From: CAJXWH01 sp964343365
GTDB lineage: Bacteria; Pseudomonadota; Gammaproteobacteria; Arenicellales; UBA868
NCBI GenBank assembly: GCA_964343365.1
Contig: CAYFJI010000094.1
Coordinates: 1-7,040 of the forward strand
DNA: 7,040 nt
Reading direction: 5' to 3'
Shown: positions 1 to 6,197 of the stretch, piece after piece
Layout: every line of letters begins with the position of its first letter
How positions within the stretch are numbered: position 1 is the stretch's first letter
The notes under the pieces: generated by a model
Database searches by the model: none
Seen by the model: only the letters and a program-made list of their open reading frames with translations
What the model was told of the DNA's origin: nothing
Program-made: the position numbers and the translations under genes

Positions 1-192
1 AGGGATGGCGCTCCAGGCTTTGTTCGTTTGGCAAGTGGAAAAAAATTAAAAGGCAAAGGAAAACAAATTGTGCCAGCTGGTCAAAAGCTGATTATGGGCC
101 TGCCTGGGGGAGGTGGATATGGAAACCCTTCAGAGCGAGATTCGGACTTAGCTCAAAAAGATATCGATAATGAATTAGAACCGTATTCTTAA
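1..192 (+). CDS. Hydantoinase B/oxoprolinase family protein, C-terminal end (partial)
   Basis: The reading frame is open from the first base of the window and ends at TAA 190-192, giving the last 63 residues of a longer protein. It contains GDGAPGFV, then a Lys-rich strand, then LPGGGGYGNPSERD and a tail with alternating acidic residues. The glycine-rich GGGGYGNPxERD stretch near the C-terminus is typical of HyuB-type subunits (N-methylhydantoinase B, 5-oxoprolinase and acetone/acetophenone carboxylase relatives), which work with a HyuA-type ATPase subunit on cyclic amides or ketones in the cytoplasm. The start, the partner subunit and the substrate lie outside the window, so only the family is called. 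Full HyuB proteins run to roughly 500-600 residues. Its stop is 4 nt from the stop of the convergent MFS gene, with no visible terminator between them. Confidence 0.85.
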   Translation, partial: RDGAPGFVRLASGKKLKGKGKQIVPAGQKLIMGLPGGGGYGNPSERDSDLAQKDIDNELEPYS

Positions 193-196
193 TATC

Positions 197-1480
197 TTAT
201 GTAGTGGAAATACGAGTTTTAAGATTAACTTTGCGTAAAGACAGTGCTAATACACAACCTAGAATTGCGAACCCACTTAGGACGCGAAAAGCAATCTCGT
301 AATTGCCTTTTAAATCATAAAAATACCCCGATAGCAATGGTCCAATAGTTCCTCCAAGTGTCCCAATGAATATTACAACTCCAAATATTGCTCCATGGGC
401 TCTTGTGCCAAAATAATGACCCACGCTCGGCGCAGCGATCGCAAAAAACCCACCATGTCCAATACCATAAATTGGAGCAAACAAAAATAACAACATTGGC
501 TGCTTCGAAAGCTGTATAACAATCAACCCCGTTAACAAAAGTAAAAAACAAATAAGGAGTGATTTCCAAATACCGATTCGGTCACAGATCATACCCAATG
601 AAATTCTCCCTATAATGCTCGAGGCCCCTATCGTTGAAAGTACTGCTACGGCTGCACTTCTAGATAAACCTTCATCAATACCATGCGGAACAATATGAAT
701 GACAATTGTGAATAAACAAAACATATCAGAAAATTTACAAAAACAAATGGTCCAAAATGCCCGCTGGTAAACCACCTCACTCAACAAAAAACCACTACTC
801 GATTCTTCTTTCGGTTTTACATTGTTAGAACTTTGTCCCAAAGGCTTCAAACCATAAGATTGTGGGTCGCGCCTGAAAACCTGTGAAACGGCAGATATTA
901 TGATTAAAGCGGTAATCCCTATAGTTAAACAGGCCGTACGCCACCCGAAATTCACCAACAATATAGTAGCAACTGTGGGAACAATAACCTGACCAACACC
1001 TGCTCCTGATTTCACAATACCAGACATCAAACCTCTATGCTTTATGAACCAACGTGTAACCGTCGTAAGTGTTGAGATATCATGGGCAGCCATGCCGATA
1101 CCGGCGATTACTCCATAGTATAAATATAACTCCCACACTTCTGTCATTTGACCCATCATTAGGAATCCTAAGGTAAACAAAACACCACAAAAAGTGAGTA
1201 CAATTTTTGGCCCGTACCTATCGGTAGCAATGCCCATCAAAATCCCAAAGATCCCAAGTAAAAAGAAATTAAGTGAAGTTGCTCCTGATATCACTGCGCG
1301 AGACCATCCAAATTCTTTTTCGAATTCAGTAAAAAAAACACCAAAAGTGAATACGCAACCTAAATGCATCATCTGAATAATACTTCCAGCAACCACAATT
1401 TTGTAGCCATAGAAAAATCGTCTATTCAAGAGGTCTTGACCTCTAATAATTGGGATTTTTGATACATACAAAAATGACAC
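197..1480 (-). CDS. MFS transporter, monocarboxylate/OFA-like
   Basis: The product is a 427-residue inner-membrane carrier with the usual 12-helix MFS layout. The motif A loop GIATDRYGPK lies at residues 83-92 between helices 2 and 3. Its second-half copy GMICDRIGIWK is at 296-306. A hydrophilic central loop spans about 203-232 (FRRDPQSYGLKP, then a Ser/Asn/Lys/Glu-rich stretch). VTRWFIKHRGLMSGI at 141-155 and FYGYK near the N-terminus resemble the monocarboxylate/oxalate-formate (MCT/OFA) carriers, so a small organic anion is the likely substrate; this is inferred from family resemblance. The start is GTG (CAC on the + strand at 1478-1480). It begins 13 nt after the stop of the HAD gene with only a weak ribosome site, so co-transcription with that gene and translational coupling are likely. 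A TTG at codon 18 is a possible alternative start; the later Met pair at 37-38 would cut into helix 1. Confidence 0.85.
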   Translation of the reverse strand: MSFLYVSKIPIIRGQDLLNRRFFYGYKIVVAGSIIQMMHLGCVFTFGVFFTEFEKEFGWSRAVISGATSLNFFLLGIFGILMGIATDRYGPKIVLTFCGVLFTLGFLMMGQMTEVWELYLYYGVIAGIGMAAHDISTLTTVTRWFIKHRGLMSGIVKSGAGVGQVIVPTVATILLVNFGWRTACLTIGITALIIISAVSQVFRRDPQSYGLKPLGQSSNNVKPKEESSSGFLLSEVVYQRAFWTICFCKFSDMFCLFTIVIHIVPHGIDEGLSRSAAVAVLSTIGASSIIGRISLGMICDRIGIWKSLLICFLLLLTGLIVIQLSKQPMLLFLFAPIYGIGHGGFFAIAAPSVGHYFGTRAHGAIFGVVIFIGTLGGTIGPLLSGYFYDLKGNYEIAFRVLSGFAILGCVLALSLRKVNLKTRISTT

Positions 1481-1493
1481 TCAAATATAGATT

Positions 1494-2240
1494 TCATTGA
1501 CAGATTGCCTGTGCAAACTCAAGCATGGAAGAAAAAACAAAATTTATTTTTGGTTTTTCGTGAACATAACACGTTGCTCCCCAATTTTGATGAGTTGGCT
1601 TACCTAAATCTGAATTCTGATTATTTCTATCTATCCAAACATTATCTAATCTAAACTTATTTGCCGGTTCATGATCATGATAAAGACTCTGAGCAACATG
1701 TAATATTTCGGTTTTTTCAAATCCAAAAATATCTCGGATATGATCACATAGATATCGAAAATTACGCAAATCAGGCTTATAACTACCGATATCTTCAGCT
1801 GTGTAAACTGCGTCGAAATCTACATCTAACTTACCCTGCGATTTATAAAATCCTTCCAGATGCACATTAGAAAGAATTATTATTTTAAATTTCGATTTAA
1901 TCATTCTAAGAGCAATTTTGGAATCCGTAAAAGGCTCCCATTCAGAAATTGATGCGCTAAACTTTTTATCTAGAAAATCATTTGTCTTAAGTTTGTTGTG
2001 TGATGCAATATTTTGATGCACGATCTCTAAAATTTCTGAATAACACATTTTTGGTGTTAACTGTTGTTGTTTGGTTTCAAATTTTGCAAACTGTCGCAAC
2101 AGATCCATTTTTTCAAAGCGTGAACTCCTGTTCGCTAACATTAGTGGCTTTAGGGCGCGCCAAATGCCGCTCTCCCAATCAATTAATGTGCCATAACAAT
2201 CTAGAGATACTGCCTTATATTTATAAAATTTGTTTCTCAT
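1494..2240 (-). CDS. HAD-superfamily hydrolase, haloacid dehalogenase type II-like
   Basis: The 248-residue cytosolic protein has the four HAD motifs in order. Motif I is SLDCYGTLIDW, with nucleophile Asp14 and Tyr16 at the +2 position. That Tyr replaces the general-acid Asp of HAD phosphatases and is typical of L-2-haloacid dehalogenases. Motif II is ILSN (Ser124-Asn125), motif III is SYKPD (Lys155), and motif IV is HVAQSLYHDHEPA (Asp189). VWIDRNN at 201-207 matches the WINR segment of the type II family. LLRQFAKFE at 47-55 aligns with the helix carrying the halide-binding Arg of L-DEX, giving Arg49. The length is normal for the family. Several substrate-site residues differ from L-DEX (Asn to Leu186, Tyr to Phe161, Ser to Gln184), so dehalogenase activity is not assured. 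It begins at ATG 2238-2240 without a clear Shine-Dalgarno site and is the first gene of a probable two-gene transcript with the MFS carrier. Confidence 0.82.
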   Translation of the reverse strand: MRNKFYKYKAVSLDCYGTLIDWESGIWRALKPLMLANRSSRFEKMDLLRQFAKFETKQQQLTPKMCYSEILEIVHQNIASHNKLKTNDFLDKKFSASISEWEPFTDSKIALRMIKSKFKIIILSNVHLEGFYKSQGKLDVDFDAVYTAEDIGSYKPDLRNFRYLCDHIRDIFGFEKTEILHVAQSLYHDHEPANKFRLDNVWIDRNNQNSDLGKPTHQNWGATCYVHEKPKINFVFSSMLEFAQAICQ

Positions 2241-2272
2241 TCAAAACCCGATTAGCATTTTGTGAAAATAAA

Positions 2273-2286
2273 TAGAGCTAACTCTA
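2273..2286. repeat. Short inverted repeat upstream of the HAD gene
   Basis: TAGAG and CTCTA form a 5-bp perfect inverted repeat around a 4-base centre CTAA. It lies 33 bp before the HAD start codon, in the leader or promoter area of that minus-strand gene. It could be a regulator site or a small leader hairpin, but it is short enough to be chance in AT-rich DNA. No convincing -35/-10 pair was found for the HAD gene on the minus strand. Confidence 0.25.
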
Positions 2287-2366
2287 AAAAGTTTGATGCC
2301 ATTGAACTACATGCTTATTCAACCGATTCTTAAGTTTGTCTTTTACCTACGTGATCTTACATGATT

Positions 2367-2431
2367 CTAACGTTAGTTCATAAAGAAAAAATTGATTTTA
2401 CCTAAACTAACGGAATGAAAAGCATACGTTA
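2367..2431. promoter_or_regulatory. Candidate operator region: CTAACG/CGTTAG repeats
   Basis: A perfect 10-bp palindrome, CTAACGTTAG, lies at 2367-2376. A further CTAACG is at 2407-2412 and an opposed CGTTA at 2427-2431, so the last two form an inverted pair with a 14-base gap. The cluster ends 4 bp before the -35 box of the downstream promoter. The 6-mer CTAACG/CGTTAG recurs inside the operon at 2527-2532 and 2672-2677. By eye I found only two more copies in the rest of the window, near 5355 and 6563. A site for the winged-helix protein encoded in the same operon is a reasonable inference, with no direct support. Confidence 0.4.
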
Positions 2432-2435
2432 CTTC

Positions 2436-2465
2436 TTGACAGTATGAGCAACTGAATTCTATATT
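2436..2465 (+). promoter_or_regulatory. Sigma-70 promoter for the membrane protein/winged-helix operon
   Basis: TTGACA at 2436-2441 is a perfect -35 box. TATATT at 2460-2465 is a 5/6 match to the -10 box, with an 18-bp spacer. Transcription would start near 2472 and leave a leader of about 35 nt before ATG 2507. This is by far the best promoter visible in the window. Confidence 0.7.
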
Positions 2466-2494
2466 TTGTTTGTTTTATAAAATGGTCTGTATGT

Positions 2495-2498
2495 GGAG
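2495..2498 (+). promoter_or_regulatory. Ribosome binding site that decides the ATG 2507 start
   Basis: GGAG lies 8 bases before ATG 2507 and follows the promoter at a normal leader distance. It supports 2507 as the true translation start of the membrane-protein gene, rather than the GTG at 2689, which lacks a comparable site and would delete the first membrane helix. Confidence 0.6.
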
Positions 2499-2506
2499 AA
2501 TTTTTT

Positions 2507-2677
2507 ATGAAAGAAAATCAACTCGACGTTAGACAAGCTATAGCGGATGTCACACTATTACGGCGAGTACTGAGCCAAGTTGAAGAGAGAAATAGCAGTA
2601 AAGACTCTTCAGGTTTATTTGGTACGACGATAAAAACCAATATGATGCTTCAATTTATAGCCTTATTTCGGCGTTAG
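2507..2677 (+). CDS. N-terminal fragment of a frameshifted membrane protein
   Basis: A well-supported start (promoter, GGAG, ATG) opens a 56-codon frame that ends at TAG 2675-2677. The first 30 or so residues (MKENQLDVRQAIADVTLLRR, then an Arg/Glu/Ser-rich stretch) look like the soluble amphipathic N-terminus of a membrane protein. After about codon 41 the frame becomes unconvincing. The frame one base back is open from 2602 and instead reads DKNQYDASIYSLISALVIGF, a good first membrane helix running directly into the downstream ORF. I read this as the 5' part of one gene of about 227 codons (2507-3189) split by a -1 frameshift, best placed near the GACGATAAAAAC stretch at 2626-2637. It could be a real mutation, an assembly or base-calling error, or, less likely, programmed frameshifting. 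The family is not recognised with certainty. Confidence 0.6.
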   Translation: MKENQLDVRQAIADVTLLRRVLSQVEERNSSKDSSGLFGTTIKTNMMLQFIALFRR

Positions 2678-2688
2678 TCATAGGTTTT

Positions 2689-3189
2689 GTGGAAATCTTT
2701 TCTGGGGACGCAATATTTAGGTTCCTTACACTCGCCCATGCGCCATCCGACACCCATCTTGTCGGAATTATTATTATCGCAATGACGATCGGCCTCCATT
2801 TTTTGTCTCGAGCAGTGCAGAAAAATGGAGAAGAATTCGGTGCTTACATCAAGCATAATTTCCGATATTCAAGGCAAGTTTCTTATTTATCTGACTTGCT
2901 TATGAAATTCTTTGCTGCAGCCCTGCTTTTGCTCGCTAATCAATCACAATGGATTGCTCCGTTGCTTATGGCCTTCACTGGCCATTATCTTTTACAGGTT
3001 CGTCTATTCACGCTACCTACAAAACTAGCTGTATTTTTTGGGGTAGGATGCATCGGTGGAGCTATTTTTCAATTCCTCATCCAATCAAGTTCATTGATAA
3101 CACCATTACTGATATTCGCCGTAATTACCTTTATTTCAATAGTTAGGCTAGTAAAACTGAAACAACAACAAAATAAATTTTCAGCTTGA
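2689..3189 (+). CDS. Polytopic membrane protein of unknown function (C-terminal part of the frameshifted gene)
   Basis: From GTG 2689 the frame gives 166 residues. Hydrophobic segments lie at about 23-40, 65-82, 88-104, 112-131 and 136-154. A charged loop, RAVQKNGEEFGAYIKHNFRY, falls between the first two, and the C-terminus is Lys/Gln-rich. With the 20 in-frame codons before GTG 2689, which encode another helix, the intact protein would have about six membrane helices. The GTG is only the first start codon in this frame and probably not the natural start. The stop TGA 3187-3189 sits inside the likely ribosome site of the winged-helix gene, so the two are translationally coupled. A small membrane protein paired with a winged-helix regulator is a recurring proteobacterial arrangement as far as I recall. 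No enzymatic motif was seen and no function is assigned. Confidence 0.65.
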   Translation: MEIFSGDAIFRFLTLAHAPSDTHLVGIIIIAMTIGLHFLSRAVQKNGEEFGAYIKHNFRYSRQVSYLSDLLMKFFAAALLLLANQSQWIAPLLMAFTGHYLLQVRLFTLPTKLAVFFGVGCIGGAIFQFLIQSSSLITPLLIFAVITFISIVRLVKLKQQQNKFSA

Positions 3190-3200
3190 GGCATTACTTG

Positions 3201-3443
3201 ATGAAGTCATCGAAATTGCTAGACATAGATCCTATTTTGTTTGATAGGGTTCGTTTGGCAATCATGGCGCATCTATCTTTTGCCTCCGATCCAATTGAGT
3301 TTAATGTTTTGTTGAATGATTTAAAACTAAGCAAAGGAAACTTATCCACACATATTAGAAAACTTGAGGAAAAAGGTTTTGTGCAAATTGAAAAAAGATT
3401 TGTTGGTAGAAAACCACGGACAACCTATCGATGCACTGCTTAA
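3201..3443 (+). CDS. Winged-helix (MarR/ArsR-like) transcriptional regulator
   Basis: The 80-residue protein is almost entirely one winged-helix DNA-binding domain. An N-terminal helix contains ILFDRVRLAIMAHL (12-25). A helix-turn-helix follows, with FNVLLNDLKLSKGNLSTHIR at 34-53. The scaffold helix is KLEEKGFV (54-61) and the basic wing is EKRFVGRKPRTTYR (64-77). The pattern matches the HTH_34/winged-helix DNA-binding domain group related to MarR. I chose ATG 3201 because TGAGG at 3187-3191, overlapping the upstream stop, lies 9 bases before it; TTG 3186 would add five residues but has no such site. The family usually continues with LTxxGRxAF and another helix after TTYR, but here the frame stops three residues later, so the C-terminus is short. 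It probably regulates its own operon, perhaps through the CTAACG sites upstream (inference). Confidence 0.8.
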   Translation: MKSSKLLDIDPILFDRVRLAIMAHLSFASDPIEFNVLLNDLKLSKGNLSTHIRKLEEKGFVQIEKRFVGRKPRTTYRCTA

Positions 3444-3640
3444 GTCAAGAAAGAAATACGGCACTACTTATTAACGATAGAGTTAGTACTAAAAGAATCA
3501 ACATAACTCGGTAAAATTAATTATGGCCATCTTAAGTCATTAGAAATACTCATTCACAGTGATAAAAATAAATACTACTTGTAATTTTTTCTTGATATTT
3601 TAGCGACAATTTAATTTGTTTATGATTTAAAATTTGAATT
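3444..3640. other. Intergenic region before the lipoprotein gene
   Basis: These 197 bases hold no credible gene. They contain two short perfect palindromes, TTAGTACTAA at 3483-3492 and ATGGCCAT at 3523-3530, and an AT-rich 3' half. TTGATA at 3592-3597 and TATGAT at 3621-3626 are separated by 23 bp, too far for a standard promoter, so the promoter of the lipoprotein gene is not identified. No hairpin followed by a T run was found after the winged-helix gene. Confidence 0.5.
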
Positions 3641-4285
3641 ATGTCATCTACAAGAATCTATTCAGTTATTCCGACTTTTGTTATTATGATTACACTTCTA
3701 GTGATAACTGGATGCGCAACATCAATACCTAGTTCACCGGAAGATCTATGTGGTATTTTCGAAGAAAAACGTAGCTGGTTTTTAGCAGCAAAGCGAACAC
3801 GAGACCGCTGGAACGCACCAATTGGCATTACGATGGCTTTTATATATCAGGAATCAAGCTATAAGGCTAATGCTAGACCAGAGAGAGAGAAAATTTTTGG
3901 CATTATACCGTGGCGCCGAAAAAGTACAGCGGTTGGTTATGCGCAAGCAATAGACAGCACTTGGAAGCAATACATCAATGACCCAAAAGTTGTTGGAGAT
4001 TGGAGACCCAAATACCGGACTAATTTCAATGATGCGGTTGATTTTGTAGGGTGGTACAACTACCAGAGTCAGAAACAACTAAATCTTTCCCGAACAGATG
4101 TCCGAAATTTATATCTCACATACCATGAAGGTTGGAGAGGATATAAAAATGGTACATATAAGAAAAAACGGTGGCTAATCAAAGTAGCTGACAAAGTTGA
4201 TGCGAGAGCCCGCTTGTATCAGACGCAATATCTAAAATGCAAACACAAACTCAGCCGATGGTATGATTTCCTACTTCCTAGATAA
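3641..4285 (+). CDS. Lytic transglycosylase-like (SLT-domain) lipoprotein
   Basis: The product has 214 residues and a lipoprotein signal: a short basic start, a hydrophobic stretch at 10-22, and lipobox VITGC with Cys25 as the lipidated residue. Ala at +2 predicts outer-membrane sorting. The mature part resembles the small SLT-domain lipoproteins of gammaproteobacteria. AFIYQESSYKANARP at 66-80 carries the likely catalytic Glu71 that cleaves peptidoglycan glycan strands. GYAQAIDSTWKQY (99-111) takes the place of the GLMQ segment. DAVDFVGWYN (131-140) and LYLTYHEGWRGY (157-168) complete the lysozyme-like core. Cys37 and Cys200 could form a disulfide joining the two ends of the domain. The start is ATG 3641 with only a weak AT-rich ribosome site, but it gives a correct signal peptide. 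The gene stands alone and converges with the acyl-CoA ligase gene. Confidence 0.85.
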   Translation: MSSTRIYSVIPTFVIMITLLVITGCATSIPSSPEDLCGIFEEKRSWFLAAKRTRDRWNAPIGITMAFIYQESSYKANARPEREKIFGIIPWRRKSTAVGYAQAIDSTWKQYINDPKVVGDWRPKYRTNFNDAVDFVGWYNYQSQKQLNLSRTDVRNLYLTYHEGWRGYKNGTYKKKRWLIKVADKVDARARLYQTQYLKCKHKLSRWYDFLLPR

Positions 4286-4295
4286 ACGTCAATAA

Positions 4296-4312
4296 TTCTC
4301 TAAAATAGAGAA
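4296..4312. terminator. Weak hairpin between convergent genes
   Basis: TTCTCTA and TAGAGAA form a perfect 7-bp stem around a 3-base loop in the 81-bp gap between the lipoprotein and acyl-CoA ligase genes. The stem is AT-rich. On the minus strand it is followed only by TTATT, and on the plus strand by no T run. It may serve as a poor bidirectional terminator. Confidence 0.3.
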
Positions 4313-4366
4313 AGAGATTAGATTAGATCGACGCTAGATAACAATCTTATTTGTTCAGATCCTATC

Positions 4367-6013
4367 TCACTCTGAGCTTGAATATTGTAATCGCAAAAGT
4401 TTTTTATCGACCTTCCCTACGCTAGTTTTTGGTATATCCGAAACAATTTCCACTCGATTAGGCACCGCCCAAGACGCAATCACGCCATCAGCGACAGCTT
4501 TCTCAAAGATTTTTCTTAATTCCATTATTTCTAATTCTTCGTCCGAATTAACCGTTATCAATAACAAAGGTGTCTCACCCCATTTATCATCAGGTAACCC
4601 AATTACAGCTGCTTCACTCACATGACGACAATTAGTAGCCAAATCCTCCAAAAGCAAAGACGATATCCATTCTCCACCACTCTTAATTACATCTTTTAAT
4701 CTATCCGTTACTTTAAGGTAACCCCATTCATCTATGTGCCCAAGATCACCAGTATGAAGGTAGTCTCTTCTCCACAGTAGTTTGGACTCAGCAGGATTGT
4801 TCGTGTATCCCTGCGCTAACCACGGCGCACGTACTACAACTTCTCCAATTGTACGACCATCATGAGGCAGATCTTCCATATTGTCATCAACAATACGTAA
4901 GTCAACCATTGACAAAGGCCTACCTGCTTTACAACGAAAATATAATTGCTCTTCAATCGGAAGCTGTAGATGCTCTTTCCCCATCTGAGCAAGAGTTAAT
5001 ACTGGGCATGTCTCAGACATGCCATATCCACCGAAAACATCAATTCCTCTATCCAACGCTTGTCGAGCCAAGTCAGGTGACAATGCGGCACCACCAATGA
5101 TGACCTTCCACCTAGTAAAATCTGCATATTTTGCCTCTGGTGCGTTTAATAACATGTGCAGAATAGTTGGAACACAGTGAGAGAAGGTAACTCCTTCTCT
5201 ACCAATTAGTGAAATTATTTTTGCAATGTCGTATCGTCCGGGGTAAACCTGCTTTACGCCTAGCAAGGTAGCAACATAAGGCATGCCCCATGCATGCACA
5301 TGAAACATCGGCGTAAGTGGCATATAAATATCTTCTTTAGTAAACTGCCCATGGGCGTTAGATTTTGAAAGTGCGGACGCCAATCCAAAAGTATGTATCA
5401 CTAATTGTCGATGACTAAAACAGACACCCTTTGGATCACCAGTTGTTCCGGTTGTATAAAATGTTGTCGCGGGAACTTTTTCATCGAATTCTGGGAATCG
5501 AATAACATTGCTTGAATTTTCCAATAATTTTTCGTACTCGCCATGAAAATCTATCGAACTTTCGAAGCTGTTCGCATCATCTTGCAACAAGATCCATTTG
5601 GACACCGTTGTTACTCTATCTATGATCTTTTCAGCTATAGGAACGAAATCCTGGTGAATCAAAATAACTTTATCAGACGCATCATTAATAGTGTACAAAA
5701 TTTGTTCAATTGAGAGTCGAACATTCACGGTATGTAAAATGGCTCCCAACATTGGGATCGCGAAGAAACATTCCAAATATCTATGACTATCCCAATCTAG
5801 TATAGCGACAGTGTCACCTGCCTCTATCCCGATTCTATTTAAAATATTTGCAAGTCTCGCAATTCTGTCCTGAAACAGGTTGTAATCGAAACGATGATGA
5901 TCATATATGATCTCCTGGCACCTATTTAAGGAATCAAGAGTTGGTAACAAATTTTTCAAGATCAGTTGCGTTTCAAAAGCAACTTTATCGTGTGGAATAA
6001 CTGTGAATGACAT
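4367..6013 (-). CDS. Fatty-acid-CoA ligase (AMP-forming, AlkK-like)
   Basis: The 548-residue cytosolic enzyme belongs to the ANL adenylating superfamily and would activate a fatty or related carboxylic acid with ATP and CoA, the entry step of beta-oxidation. The core motifs are all present. The phosphate-binding loop is TFYTTGTTGDPKG (184-196). MPLTPMFHVHAWG lies at 231-243 and GGAALSPDLA at 307-316. The adenine-site GYGMSETCPVL is at 329-339. YLHTGDLG carries Asp423, DRLKDVIKSGGEWIS (437-451) contains the hinge and the start of the mobile domain, and PKTSVGK carries the catalytic Lys534. DWDSHRYLECFFAIPMLGA (73-91) and the overall wording resemble AlkK-type medium/long-chain ligases more than DmdB, which shares the same fold. 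The chain-length preference cannot be read from the sequence. The ATG start (CAT at 6011-6013) is preceded by an A-rich leader with no clear Shine-Dalgarno site. The gene is divergent from the UMF1 transporter. Confidence 0.9.
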   Translation of the reverse strand: MSFTVIPHDKVAFETQLILKNLLPTLDSLNRCQEIIYDHHRFDYNLFQDRIARLANILNRIGIEAGDTVAILDWDSHRYLECFFAIPMLGAILHTVNVRLSIEQILYTINDASDKVILIHQDFVPIAEKIIDRVTTVSKWILLQDDANSFESSIDFHGEYEKLLENSSNVIRFPEFDEKVPATTFYTTGTTGDPKGVCFSHRQLVIHTFGLASALSKSNAHGQFTKEDIYMPLTPMFHVHAWGMPYVATLLGVKQVYPGRYDIAKIISLIGREGVTFSHCVPTILHMLLNAPEAKYADFTRWKVIIGGAALSPDLARQALDRGIDVFGGYGMSETCPVLTLAQMGKEHLQLPIEEQLYFRCKAGRPLSMVDLRIVDDNMEDLPHDGRTIGEVVVRAPWLAQGYTNNPAESKLLWRRDYLHTGDLGHIDEWGYLKVTDRLKDVIKSGGEWISSLLLEDLATNCRHVSEAAVIGLPDDKWGETPLLLITVNSDEELEIMELRKIFEKAVADGVIASWAVPNRVEIVSDIPKTSVGKVDKKLLRLQYSSSE

Positions 6014-6116
6014 ACTAAGTTTTATTTTTTTTAGGACTTACATCTTAATTGAAAAATATAAATACTGGTACATGTAAAAACCTCTGATAAAATAATTTCT
6101 GAAAATTCCTTGTATA

Positions 6117-6142
6117 AGCTAAAAAAACTAGCTAAAAATAGT
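6117..6142. repeat. Tandem 13-bp repeat in the divergent promoter region
   Basis: Two adjacent 13-bp units, each starting AGCTAAAAA (6117 and 6130), match at 11 of 13 positions. They lie in the 184-bp region between the acyl-CoA ligase and UMF1 genes, which also holds the palindrome TACATGTA at 6069-6076. The region should contain both promoters, but no convincing -35/-10 pair was found on either strand. The repeat could be a regulator site or A-tract DNA of no special role. Confidence 0.3.
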
Positions 6143-6197
6143 TTACTTTGATGATTGTAAGATAGACTACCTTGTTTACTGAAGACTAGCGCCATCC

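Noticed and set aside
315..569. 84-codon minus-strand ORF inside the MFS gene
   Set aside because: It is an alternative-frame shadow of the membrane-protein coding sequence, rich in Trp and Cys, with no independent start signal.
2630..2638. Classical slippery heptamer for programmed -1 frameshifting in the membrane-protein gene
   Set aside because: In the starting frame the codons are ATA AAA ACC. AAA can re-pair after slipping, but ACC to AAC cannot, so it is not an X XXY YYZ site. No strong downstream stem was seen, although I could not fold the RNA.
3186..3200. TTG 3186 as the start of the winged-helix gene
   Set aside because: ATG 3201 has TGAGG at 9 bases spacing and matches the expected domain start. 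TTG 3186 has no ribosome site and overlaps the upstream stop codon.
3592..3626. TTGATA and TATGAT as a promoter for the lipoprotein gene
   Set aside because: The spacer is 23 bp, well outside the working range, and the start site would be only a few bases before the ATG.
4849..5100. 83-codon plus-strand ORF inside the acyl-CoA ligase gene
   Set aside because: It is antisense to a fully conserved enzyme segment and has no domain or ribosome site.
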